Source: UBA6898 sp964463135 (GTDB lineage: Bacteria; Nitrospirota; Thermodesulfovibrionia; Thermodesulfovibrionales; UBA6898). From it: a stretch of DNA of 64,000 nucleotides. Positions 1-8,593 of the stretch are shown piece by piece (the first letter of the stretch is position 1; each line of letters begins with the position of its first letter). The position numbers were made by a program, and so were the translations under genes. The stretch lies in contig CAYXBA010000004.1 of the NCBI GenBank assembly GCA_964463135.1, positions 1-64,000 on the forward strand. Direction: 5' to 3'. The notes beneath the pieces are model-generated. The model was not told where the DNA came from and made no database searches. It was given only the letters and a program-made list of their open reading frames with translations.

Positions 1-120
1 TTTCGCATCCCTGCATATCCGCAAATCCCTTTTGCATTCCTGCAAAAATCAGGGGGTTTTTCATTTCAGGCTGCTTTATGGCAGCAGCGGCGGCAAATAA
101 TCATATTTTAATTTTAAATA

Positions 121-149
121 ACCGTTGCGCGAGCTGCAGAAGGTATAAT
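121..149 (+). promoter_or_regulatory. possible promoter of the first formate dehydrogenase operon
   Basis: A perfect TATAAT lies at 144-149, 62 bases before the proposed start of the first gene. No good -35 hexamer is seen at 17 bases spacing. Bases 1-199 otherwise hold no gene that I can support. Confidence 0.3.
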
Positions 150-211
150 TAATCTCACGTTTATAAGGCCTTCGGACACAGAAAGGCTGAAATCCCAATT
201 TGATCAAGACC

Positions 212-697
212 ATGGAAGACAAGCTCAAAGCCATTCTCGACACGCATATGAAGTCGAAGGGGACTCTTATTACTCTGCTCCAGCAGACAGAGGCCGCACT
301 CGGCTATCTTCCTGAAGAAGCGATCGACTGGTTCTCAAAAAAGCTCGATATACCGGAAAGCAGGTTCTTCGGCATAGCAACCTTCTATTCCCAGTTCCAT
401 CTTAAGCCGACCGGCAAGAACACCATAACCGTATGCTGCGGTGCGGCCTGCCATATCAAGGGCGCGGACAAGATCCTCCATGAGCTCAGGTCAGCACTAA
501 AACTCGGCAAGGATGAGGACACTACGCAGGACCTCTCCTTCACGGTCCAGAATGCCACCTGCATCGGGGCCTGCAGCATTGCGCCGGTTGCTATCCTGAA
601 CGATCAGGTATATGGCAACATGGACGCAGAGCAGGTGATAAAGCTGGTAAAGGGCTTTGAACATGAAGGCGAGTACACAGGCTTTGAATATGACTGA
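212..697 (+). CDS. NuoE-like 2Fe-2S subunit of NAD-type formate dehydrogenase, copy 1
   Basis: This is a thioredoxin-fold [2Fe-2S] subunit of the NuoE/HndA type. It passes electrons within a cytoplasmic complex with the NuoF-like and FdhA subunits encoded next. The protein is 161 residues, with cluster ligands C75-x4-C80 and C117-x3-C121. I chose ATG 212 over an in-frame TTG at 200 because all four cysteines then have the same residue numbers as in the paralogue at 6353; neither start has a strong ribosome binding site. The 3' end overlaps the next gene (ATGACTGA). The same subunit type occurs in complex I and NAD-reducing hydrogenases; the formate dehydrogenase assignment rests on the linked fdhA. 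Confidence 0.9.
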   Translation: MEDKLKAILDTHMKSKGTLITLLQQTEAALGYLPEEAIDWFSKKLDIPESRFFGIATFYSQFHLKPTGKNTITVCCGAACHIKGADKILHELRSALKLGKDEDTTQDLSFTVQNATCIGACSIAPVAILNDQVYGNMDAEQVIKLVKGFEHEGEYTGFEYD

Positions 698-2456
698 GCA
701 GCAGGCAGTGAGCATAAAGGTCTGTCTCGGCACCTCAGGAAGGGCATCAGGAGGTGCCGATGTCCTGAGCATCTTCCAGAAGCTCATCCAGCTGAACGGC
801 GTTGAGGCGCAGATCGGCAAGAGGTGCAGCTATGCCAAGGTCGGCTGCAGGGGCTTCTGCTCCAAGGACGTGCTGGTGGACGTTATCATCAATGAGCAGA
901 AGTTCACCTATCAGTCGGTCAAGCCGACCATGGTCGAGAGGATCGTAACAGAACATATCCTGAAGGGCATACCTGTTGCTGAATGGCTCACCAAAGAGGA
1001 TTACGAATCCTTTCACAGCAGACAGCACAAGATCGTGCTCGGCCCCTGCGGCGAGATAGACCCGGAGAGCATTGAGGACTATCTCGACATGAAGGGGTAC
1101 CGGGCTGCAAAAAAGGCGGTCTCAATGATGAGACCTGATGAAGTGATAAAAAAGGTCATTCAGTCAGGCCTCAGGGGCAGGGGCGGAAGCGGCTTCTCGA
1201 CAGGAACGAAATGGGAGATCTGCAAGGCACAGCCGGACAGGACGAAATATATCATCTGCAATGTGGGCGAAGTGAACAGGCCTCTGGCCGAAGGGAACCC
1301 CCATGCCATCATTGAAGGACTGCTGATCGGCGGGTATGCGATCGGATCGGAAAAAGGGTTCATCTATATACGGGAGCGGTATCACCTGTCCGTTGAAAGG
1401 CTCCGTAATGCAATAAACCAGGCAAAGGACAAGGGGTTCATCGGAAGCAGCATCTTCGGCACTGACTTCTGTTTTGATATCGAGTTCAGGTTCGGAACAG
1501 AGGCGTTCATCTGCGGTGAAGAGACCGCGCTCATGGAATCGATCGAGGGCAAGCGGGCAATGCCGAGGGTCAGACCGCCCTTCCCGGTGCAGAAAGGCCT
1601 CTGGGGAAAACCGACGGTCATCAATAATGCCGAGACCTTTTCGAACATCCCGCTTATCATCGGCAAGGGTGCGCGCTGGTTCTCGTCCATCGGAACGAAA
1701 GAGAGCACCGGCACAAAGGTCTTCACCCTTTCGGGCAAGGTAAAGAATGTCGGGCTGGTCGAGATCCCGATGGGCATGCCGTTCCGGGATATTGTGTACG
1801 GCATCGGCGGCGGCATGGAAGGCGGCCGGGCGCTGAAGGCAGTGCAGGTCGGCGGCCCTTCCGGCGGCCTTATCCCGGCGTCCATGCTCGACATGGGGCT
1901 TGATTACGAGAACCTCTCGAAGATCGGCAGCATCGTCGGCTCAGGCGGCATGGTCGTATTCAACGAGGACGACTGCGTCGTCTCGATCACGAAGTTCTTT
2001 ATGGAGTTCCTGCAGCGGGAATCCTGCGGCAAATGTCCGCCCTGCAGGATCGGCACAAAGAGAATGCTTGAACTGCTGACAAAGATAACCGAGGGCAGGG
2101 CTGAAAATAAGGACCTTGCCACCCTGGAACGGTTAAGCGGTCTGATGAAGACCTCATCGCTCTGCGGCCTCGGCAGGAGCGCGTCGAATCCGTTCATCAC
2201 CGGGCTGAACCATTTCCGCGACGAGTACCTGGCGCATATAAAGGAAAAGAGATGTCCTGCCGGTGTCTGCACCGCGCTGATAACCTTTTCTATTCTTGAA
2301 GACCAATGCAAGGGCTGCACCCTCTGCAAAAAGGTCTGCCCTGCAGGAGCAGTGTCCGGAGAGGTGAAAAAACCGCACCGGATCGATGCGGCTGCCTGCA
2401 TAAAATGCGGGGCCTGCTATAAGGCCTGTAAGTTCAGGGCGATCACGAAACAATGA
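690..2456 (+). CDS. NuoF-like subunit of formate dehydrogenase, copy 1, with altered FMN site
   Basis: Homologue of the NADH/FMN subunit (NuoF/HndC type), 588 residues from the ATG overlapping the upstream stop; a longer reading from 657 lies inside the preceding gene. Order: N-terminal thioredoxin-like 2Fe-2S region, NuoF core, 4Fe-4S motif ESCGKCPPC near residue 445, and a C-terminal ferredoxin domain with two CxxCxxC motifs. The glycine-rich motif reads GRGGSGFSTG (residues 163-172). After CN191 the family loop ADEGDPGAFMDR is missing: the sequence runs NVGEVNRPLAEGNPH, six residues shorter than the paralogue at 6811. The GEETAL motif is intact. In NuoF proteins that loop holds FMN, so flavin binding and NAD reduction are doubtful (inference). 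The 3' end overlaps fdhA by ATGA. Confidence 0.88.
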   Translation: MTEQQAVSIKVCLGTSGRASGGADVLSIFQKLIQLNGVEAQIGKRCSYAKVGCRGFCSKDVLVDVIINEQKFTYQSVKPTMVERIVTEHILKGIPVAEWLTKEDYESFHSRQHKIVLGPCGEIDPESIEDYLDMKGYRAAKKAVSMMRPDEVIKKVIQSGLRGRGGSGFSTGTKWEICKAQPDRTKYIICNVGEVNRPLAEGNPHAIIEGLLIGGYAIGSEKGFIYIRERYHLSVERLRNAINQAKDKGFIGSSIFGTDFCFDIEFRFGTEAFICGEETALMESIEGKRAMPRVRPPFPVQKGLWGKPTVINNAETFSNIPLIIGKGARWFSSIGTKESTGTKVFTLSGKVKNVGLVEIPMGMPFRDIVYGIGGGMEGGRALKAVQVGGPSGGLIPASMLDMGLDYENLSKIGSIVGSGGMVVFNEDDCVVSITKFFMEFLQRESCGKCPPCRIGTKRMLELLTKITEGRAENKDLATLERLSGLMKTSSLCGLGRSASNPFITGLNHFRDEYLAHIKEKRCPAGVCTALITFSILEDQCKGCTLCKKVCPAGAVSGEVKKPHRIDAAACIKCGACYKACKFRAITKQ

Positions 2457-5158
2457 GCAATGCGAGAGACATAAGGAAGACCGTCAGGCTCAGGATCAAC
2501 AGCCAGGTCGTTGATGTGCCCGAAGGCATGACCATACTCGATGCCGCAAAGGAGATCGGCATCTATATCCCTGCGCTCTGCAACTATCCGATGATCAGCC
2601 AGTCGGGCGCCTGCAGGGTCTGCATTGTTGAGGTGAACGGGACCCCGGTAACGTCCTGCACCACTCTGGCCGAAAAAGACATGGAGGTGATCACGAACTC
2701 CCCGTATATTGAGGACCTCAGGCGGGACACCATTGACCTGATCCTGAGCGACCATCCCTTCGACTGCATGGTCTGCCAGAAGACCGGCGAATGCGAACTG
2801 CAGGAGCTTGCCTATACGTACAACATCCGGAAACCCCTCTTCGGCGGGGAGCGGCGAATATACGACAAGAAGGACGCCAACCGCTTCATTGAGCGCGACA
2901 TGGAAAAGTGCATCCTCTGCGGACGGTGTGTGAAGATCTGCGACGAGGTCCAGGGCGTCGGCGCGATCGATTTCGCGTACAAGGGATTCGGCACCAAAGT
3001 ATGCCCTCCGTTCGAGCGCGACCTCGACTGCGAGTTCTGCGGCCAGTGCGTCATGGCCTGCCCGACCGGCGCGCTGGTCGGCAGGGACTGGATCGGCAAG
3101 GGACGGTACTGGAAGATCAGGGAGGTCGACACCACCTGCTCTTACTGCGGCGTCGGCTGCGGTATTACGCTCCACGTCAAGAACAACGAGATCATCAGGA
3201 TCTCTTCACGGCCGGACAGTGTTGTGAACAAGGGGCTGCTCTGCGTAAAAGGCAGGTTCGGGTACGGTTTTGTATCAAGCCCTGACCGGCTCAAGCAGCC
3301 ACTCATCCGGAAAGACGGCACGCTCCAGCCTGCGTCGTGGCATGAGGCCCTGGATTATGCTGCAGATAAATTAAATAAGATAAAAGAAGCGCACGGCCCG
3401 GATGCCATTGTCGGGCTTTCTTCTGCGCGCTGTACTACTGAGGAGAATTACCTCTTTCAGAAGTTCATGCGGGCAGGGATCGGCACGAACAATGTCGATC
3501 ACTGCGCCCGGCTTTGACACGCCGCCACGGTGGCCAGTCTGGCCACCATATTCGGTTCAGGGGCAATGACCAATTCGATCCGCGAGATCGAGGGCAACGA
3601 GGTCATCTTCATCATCGGGTCGAACACCAAGGAAGCCCATCCGGTCATCGCCAACGCCATGATCAGGGCGCACCGCAAGGGAGCAAAGATCATTGTCGCT
3701 GATCCGCGAAAGCTGGCCATGTGCCGCTTTGCCGGGACATGGCTCAGGCAGCGGCCGGGAACGGACATTGCGCTTCTGAACAGCATCAGTCATGTTATTG
3801 TGAAAGAAGGACTCCACAATGCGGAATTCATCGAATCCCAGACCCGCCAGTTCGACGACTGGAAGAAGAGCATAGAGGAGTTCACGCCTGAGGTCGGAGA
3901 AAAACTGACCGGCGTGCCGAAGGAAAAGATCATAGAGGCGGCAAGGCTCTATGGCGGATCAAGGAAGGCAGCCATCTATTACGGGATGGGCATTACCCAG
4001 CACGTGAACGGAACAGCCAATGTGAATGCAATCGCAAATCTTGCGCTCCTGACCGGGAACATCGGCAGAGAGTTCACCGGCATCAATGCGCTGCGCGGCC
4101 AGAACAACGTTCAGGGCGCCTGCGATGCAGGCTGCCTGCCAAATGTATTCCCCGGATACCAGCGGGTCGATATCCCCGATGTCAGAGAGAAGTTCGAGGC
4201 AGCGTGGGGCAGGTCGCTCTCTGCCCGGCCCGGCATTGCCGCTTCCGAGCTCGCGCATAAGGCCCTGGACGGCAGTGTAAGGGCTGCGTATGTTATGGGT
4301 GAGAACCCTGTTCTGGGAGATGCCAATGTCAATGTGACAAAAAAAGGGTTTGAGGCGCTTGAACTGCTTATTGTTCAGGACATCTTTCTGACCGAGACAG
4401 CCAGACTCGCAGATGTGGTCTTCCCCTCAGCCTGCTTTGCAGAAAAGAACGGCACCTTCATCAATACCGAAAGAAGGGTCCAGCGGGTAAGAAAGGCAGT
4501 CGCAGCGCCGGGCCAGGCAATGGTCGATTCGTGGGTGATCTCCGAACTTTCCCGGAGGATGGGATATGAGATGAGCTGCAGTTCTCCGGAGGGCGTCTTC
4601 GAAGAGCTCGGCAGCCTCTGGCCAGCCCTTGAGGGGATCAGCTATACGAGGATCGAATCCCGGGGCGTACAGTGGCCCTGCCCGACCAAGAACCATCCGG
4701 GGACCGAACATCTTTATAAAGGCGGATTCCCGCGCGGAAGGGCTGCTTTCACGCCTGCGCCGTTTGAGCGGTCTGCCGGGAGCACTGACGAAACGTATCC
4801 CTTTATTCTCAACTCCGGCAGAAATCTTTTCCAGTATCACTTCGGGTCCATGACGCGCAGGGTGCCCCTGCTCGAGCAGCATGCAGGGGAGGCATATATC
4901 GAGATGCACCCTGATGACATAGCACGGACCAACATGCTGGACAATGACCGTGCAAGGGTCTCCTCATCGCAGGGCAGCATCGTGCTTAGGGTCAGGAGCA
5001 CAGACCGTGTCAGCCCCGGAACAGTGTTCATACCGATGCATTATGCAGAGGCAGCAGTGAACGTTCTCACGAGCGATACCCATATCGACTCGATCTCAAA
5101 AACACCCGGATACAAGATCACCGCGGTCAGGGTAGAACCCTTCAGGGAAGGAGATTAA
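2453..5158 (+). CDS. fdhA: selenocysteine-containing formate dehydrogenase catalytic subunit, copy 1
   Basis: Mo/W-bis-MGD enzyme that interconverts formate and CO2. It is 901 residues when UGA 3515-3517 is read as selenocysteine 355. Domains: NuoG-like 2Fe-2S ferredoxin (about residues 43-72), His/Cys 4Fe-4S motif around HPFDCMVC, two ferredoxin 4Fe-4S motifs (CILCGRC, CEFCGQC), the CSYCGVGC 4Fe-4S motif of the molybdopterin domain, then the catalytic and C-terminal MGD-binding domains. Selenocysteine sits in NVDHCARL-U-H, the context seen in E. coli FdhF. Homology continues in the same frame past UGA (FGSGAMTNSI), and a hairpin follows it, so this is one gene and not a frameshift. Start ATG overlaps the NuoF-like stop; the next gene begins 2 bases after the end. 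The selBC/selA/selD genes are not in the window. Confidence 0.95.
3515..3555 (+). promoter_or_regulatory. UGA (Sec) codon with bacterial SECIS hairpin
   Basis: Directly after TGA 3515-3517, 3529-3536 (GGTGGCCA) pairs perfectly with 3540-3547 (TGGCCACC) around a GTC loop, 11 bases beyond the UGA. Known bacterial SECIS elements are hairpins at this distance with a GU-containing apical loop bound by SelB. The hairpin also encodes protein. Confidence 0.9.
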
Positions 5159-5159
5159 T

Positions 5160-5615
5160 ATGCTGACAGTTCAGGATTTAACGTCACAGGTACTGCTTGA
5201 GGGGCTCGATAATACAGAGCTCGAAAAACTTCTGCCCATGGTCTCGATGGTCAGGCTGCTTAAGGACGAGCATGTCTTCCGTGAGAAAGGCGTATGCAAA
5301 GGCATACATATGATCAAGAGCGGCAGGATAGAGATATCCAAGACCACAACAGACGGATGGAAGCAGCCGCTTGTGATCGTGGGCCCCGGGAGCTTCATCG
5401 GCGAGATAGCCACCCTCGAAAAGACTGACCATGCGACCGATGCTCGCGCTGTCGAAAATGCAGAGCTGATCCTCTTTTCCAAAGAGGCCTTTGCAGAGCT
5501 CGAGAACAAGGAACCGCACTGCATGCTCAAGATCATAAAGAACATAGCCATTGTCTCGGCTCTCAACGTGCGGCGCATGAACGAGAAGTTCCTGAAGGCA
5601 CTGGTGAATTATTAG
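5160..5615 (+). CDS. cyclic-nucleotide-binding-domain protein without DNA-binding domain
   Basis: A 151-residue protein consisting of one CRP/FNR-type cyclic nucleotide-binding beta-barrel. The phosphate-binding cassette region reads GPGSFIGEIATLEKTDHATDARA. There is no helix-turn-helix, so it is not a CRP-like transcription factor on its own. It starts 2 bases after fdhA with GGAG upstream, so it is probably co-transcribed. The context suggests a small-molecule sensor acting on the formate dehydrogenase or on a partner protein; ligand and partner are unknown. Confidence 0.8.
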   Translation: MLTVQDLTSQVLLEGLDNTELEKLLPMVSMVRLLKDEHVFREKGVCKGIHMIKSGRIEISKTTTDGWKQPLVIVGPGSFIGEIATLEKTDHATDARAVENAELILFSKEAFAELENKEPHCMLKIIKNIAIVSALNVRRMNEKFLKALVNY

Positions 5616-5684
5616 GACCGGATATCTGCACAGCCAATACGGCTGTCCGGAGTGATACGATATCAAACCAAAGGAGGATAGAAA

Positions 5685-6116
5685 ATGAAAGTTCAGGAAC
5701 TGCTTGAAACAAAGGGGAAAGAGGTCTTTTCGATGGACGCATCAAGCTCGGTGGAGGATGCGATCCGCTTTATGGACAGCAAAAAGATCAGCGCGATCAT
5801 TATTAAAGAAGGTGACAACACTGCAGGGATCTTTACGGAACGCGATGTGGTCCGCTGCTACATCGGCAAGCGCGAAAGAAGATTCCATGACATTCCGGTC
5901 AGCGAGAATATGACAAAGAATCTCATGGTTGCAGAACTCGGCGATGACCTCAACAGCGTCATGGCGGTCATGGTCGAAAAGAACATCCGCCATCTCCCGG
6001 TCGTTGACAAGGGGAAGGTGATCGGCATGCTCTCGATCAGGGACATCGTTCTGTCCCAGGTCCACAAAATGACCACCGAGATCCACTATCTCAAGGATTA
6101 TATCGCAGGGTATTAG
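5685..6116 (+). CDS. tandem CBS-domain protein
   Basis: A 143-residue protein made of two CBS domains (about residues 1-60 and 72-135). The second contains RHLPVVDKGKVIGMLSIRDI, a typical CBS pattern. Pairs of CBS domains bind adenine nucleotides or related ligands and act as energy or redox sensors. The gene has a strong AGGAGG ribosome binding site 8-9 bases before ATG. It is 70 bases downstream of the cyclic-nucleotide-binding protein, in the same direction as the formate dehydrogenase operon, so a regulatory role for formate metabolism is plausible but not shown. Confidence 0.85.
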   Translation: MKVQELLETKGKEVFSMDASSSVEDAIRFMDSKKISAIIIKEGDNTAGIFTERDVVRCYIGKRERRFHDIPVSENMTKNLMVAELGDDLNSVMAVMVEKNIRHLPVVDKGKVIGMLSIRDIVLSQVHKMTTEIHYLKDYIAGY

Positions 6117-6167
6117 AAGCCCCTTCTGAAATAATCCACAATTTTCAGTTTTGCATTGGAATGCCCA

Positions 6168-6262
6168 GGAATCCCCTCCTTACCAAGGAGGGGTATGGGG
6201 AGGTTTATCTGCTTTGTTATTACCCCACCTTATTCCTCCCCTTGGTAAGGGGCGGAGAATTA
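6168..6262. repeat. REP/MITE-like palindromic repeat between the two formate dehydrogenase operons
   Basis: The perfect stem 6173-6181 (CCCCTCCTT) pairs with 6185-6193 (AAGGAGGGG). A second palindrome, CCCCTTGGTAAGGGG, lies at about 6238-6252. The two halves are also imperfect inverted copies of each other (TACCAAGG on the left, CCTTGGTA on the right). No coding capacity is seen in 6117-6352. Confidence 0.65.
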
Positions 6263-6352
6263 CCCTTCGCAAATATATAGCTGCCAAAAAAAATCGCATA
6301 GCAAAATAATGGGACTTTATGATAACTTATCATAAGCTTATAAAATAACCTT

Positions 6353-6814
6353 ATGATTGAGACATTCGAAGCCATAGTCCGGCAATACCGGAAGAACGAG
6401 GGTAATATCATCTCTCTTCTGCAGGATACCCAGGAGGCCTTCGGTTACGTACCGAAGGATGCGATCGACTATTTCTCTCAAACGCTCGGCATTGCCTCAA
6501 GCCGCTTCTATGGCGTTGCGACCTTCTATTCGCAGTTCCGCCTCAAACCGATCGGGAAGAACAAGATCACGGCCTGCTGCGGAACCGCCTGTCATGTCCG
6601 CGGTGCAGACCGCATCCTCAATAACCTGAGACGCGAACTGGAGCTGGGAGAAGAGGAAGATACGACAAAGGATCAGGAGTTTACGGTCGAAAAGGTCGCC
6701 TGTCTGGGGTTCTGCAGCTTTGCGCCTGTCGTGCTTATCAATGGCTCTGTGCACGGCAAGACAAGCGCTGACCCTATCATAAAAGAGGTCCGCGCACTGA
6801 GGAAGACCAAGTGA
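6353..6814 (+). CDS. NuoE-like 2Fe-2S subunit of NAD-type formate dehydrogenase, copy 2
   Basis: A 153-residue paralogue of the first gene in the window, with the same ligand pattern C75-x4-C80 and C117-x3-C121 and the same helical N-terminal region (GNIISLLQDTQEAFGYVP). It encodes the thioredoxin-fold [2Fe-2S] subunit of the second formate dehydrogenase complex. The ATG lacks a clear ribosome binding site. The stop overlaps the GTG start of the NuoF-like gene (GTGA). It probably starts a separate transcript, because 236 bases with a repeat separate it from the CBS gene. Confidence 0.92.
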   Translation: MIETFEAIVRQYRKNEGNIISLLQDTQEAFGYVPKDAIDYFSQTLGIASSRFYGVATFYSQFRLKPIGKNKITACCGTACHVRGADRILNNLRRELELGEEEDTTKDQEFTVEKVACLGFCSFAPVVLINGSVHGKTSADPIIKEVRALRKTK

Positions 6815-8589
6815 GCAGCAACACCGTCATCCGCGTATGCATGGGTCCGGCCGGCATAGCTGCCGGAGGGAAAGCGGTCCTCGATGCCTTTGCCAAAGCC
6901 CTCTCCTCTTCTCCGGCAGAAGCAGTGCTGAAAGAGAACTGTGCTTCCCACCAGGTCGGCTGTCTCGGGCTCTGCGCCCGGGATGTCCTGGTGGAGGTCC
7001 ACGCCGGAGACGTCAAGACCGTTTATCAGTATATCAAGCCGGAGATGGTCCAGCGCATTGTTGATGAACATCTTGTCAGCGGCTCTCCGGTAAAGGAATG
7101 GCTCGTCGATGAGGCATACGACCGGTTCTATAAGAAGCAGAAGAAGATCGTGCTTTCCGACTGCGGCAGGATCGATCCCGAGGACACGGATGCATACCAT
7201 GCGGTCGGAGGATACGGGACTGCCCGTGACATTCTGACCGAGTGGTTGCCGGGTGAGGTCATCGAGGAGATCAAGGCCTCGGGCCTTAGAGGCCGCGGCG
7301 GCGCCGGATTCCCTACCGGTCTCAAGTGGGAACTCGCACGTAAAGCCCGCGGCGACATTAAATATATCGTCTGCAATGCTGACGAGGGCGACCCCGGTGC
7401 ATTTATGGACCGCGCAGTCATTGAGGGCAATCCCCATGCGGTCATTGAGGGGATGATCATTGCGGCGTATGCCATCGGCGCCCGTCACGGGTACGTCTAT
7501 ATCCGGGCTGAATATCCTCTGGCAGTCGACAGGCTGAGGCTCGCCATAGACAGGGCAAGACGACGCCACTTTCTCGGTGAAAATATCTTTGGAACAACCT
7601 TCGACTTTGATATTCAGGTGAAACTGGGTGCAGGCGCGTTTGTCTGCGGCGAGGAGACAGCGCTGATAGCCTCGATCGAAGGCCAGCGCGGCATGCCAAG
7701 ACCGAAGCCGCCCTTCCCGGTGAACAAGGGCTTGTGGCAGCGGCCGACGGTCATCAATAACGTCGAAACGCTCGCCAACATTCCTTACATCATGAGAAGG
7801 GGCTATCGGTGGTATGCGTCACACGGGACAGAACGCTCAAGAGGGACAAAGGTCTTTGCCCTGACCGGCAAGATCAAAAACCCGGGCCTGATCGAAGTGC
7901 CGATGGGGATCACGCTGCGGGAGATCATCGAGGATATCGGCGGAGGCATTGAAGGCGGGAAAAAGCTGAAGGCAGTTCAGACCGGCGGGCCGTCAGGCGG
8001 CTGCATTCCGGCGAATATGCTCGATATCAACGTCGATTATGAGTCGCTCGCAAAGGTCGGATCGATCGTCGGCTCCGGCGGCATGATCGTTCTTGACGAG
8101 GACAACTGCATGGTGAACATGGCAAAGTATTTTATTCAGTTCACCCAGGAAGAATCCTGCGGCAAATGCGTGCCCTGCAGGGTCGGCACCAAGAGGCTCC
8201 TCGAGATCATGGAGCGCATCACCAAAGGACAGGGCAAGGAGAGCGATCTGGACCTCCTCGAGTCCCTGAGCAACAGCATCAAGGCCACTTCGCTCTGCGG
8301 CCTCGGCCAGACCGCCCCGAATCCGGTGTTGAGCACGTTGAAATATTTCCGGGAAGAGTTCGAAGCGCATATCCGGGACAAGAAATGTCCTGCCAAGGTC
8401 TGCAAAGACCTGATAACCTATTCCGTCATCGAGGCTGCCTGCAAGGGATGCGGCGCCTGCCTCAGGGCATGTCCCGCTGGTGCGGTCACCGGCGAAAAGA
8501 AACAACCCCACAGGATAGACCCGGCGAAATGCGTCAAATGCGGTGCCTGCTTCGAGGCCTGCAAGTTCAAGTCCGTAGAAAGGGATTAA
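6811..8589 (+). CDS. NuoF-like NADH/FMN subunit of formate dehydrogenase, copy 2
   Basis: The flavoprotein subunit expected to exchange electrons with NAD(H), 592 residues, GTG start overlapping the upstream stop by 4 bases. Order: N-terminal thioredoxin-like region, NuoF core with GRGGAGFPTG, the full FMN loop NADEGDPGAFMDR near residues 188-201, GEETALIASIEG, the 4Fe-4S motif ESCGKCVPC, then a C-terminal two-cluster ferredoxin domain (CKGCGACLRACPAG, CVKCGACFEACK). Unlike its paralogue at 690 it keeps every FMN-site motif I can recognise, so this copy is the likely NAD-linked enzyme. fdhA follows after 4 bases. Confidence 0.93.
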   Translation: MSSNTVIRVCMGPAGIAAGGKAVLDAFAKALSSSPAEAVLKENCASHQVGCLGLCARDVLVEVHAGDVKTVYQYIKPEMVQRIVDEHLVSGSPVKEWLVDEAYDRFYKKQKKIVLSDCGRIDPEDTDAYHAVGGYGTARDILTEWLPGEVIEEIKASGLRGRGGAGFPTGLKWELARKARGDIKYIVCNADEGDPGAFMDRAVIEGNPHAVIEGMIIAAYAIGARHGYVYIRAEYPLAVDRLRLAIDRARRRHFLGENIFGTTFDFDIQVKLGAGAFVCGEETALIASIEGQRGMPRPKPPFPVNKGLWQRPTVINNVETLANIPYIMRRGYRWYASHGTERSRGTKVFALTGKIKNPGLIEVPMGITLREIIEDIGGGIEGGKKLKAVQTGGPSGGCIPANMLDINVDYESLAKVGSIVGSGGMIVLDEDNCMVNMAKYFIQFTQEESCGKCVPCRVGTKRLLEIMERITKGQGKESDLDLLESLSNSIKATSLCGLGQTAPNPVLSTLKYFREEFEAHIRDKKCPAKVCKDLITYSVIEAACKGCGACLRACPAGAVTGEKKQPHRIDPAKCVKCGACFEACKFKSVERD

Positions 8590-8593
8590 GCAG

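Noticed and set aside
3515..3532. Frameshift or stop that would split fdhA (also at 9632)
   Set aside because: The protein stays in the same frame with high similarity across the UGA, a hairpin follows it and the Sec context matches known formate dehydrogenases. It is therefore a recoded codon, not a break.
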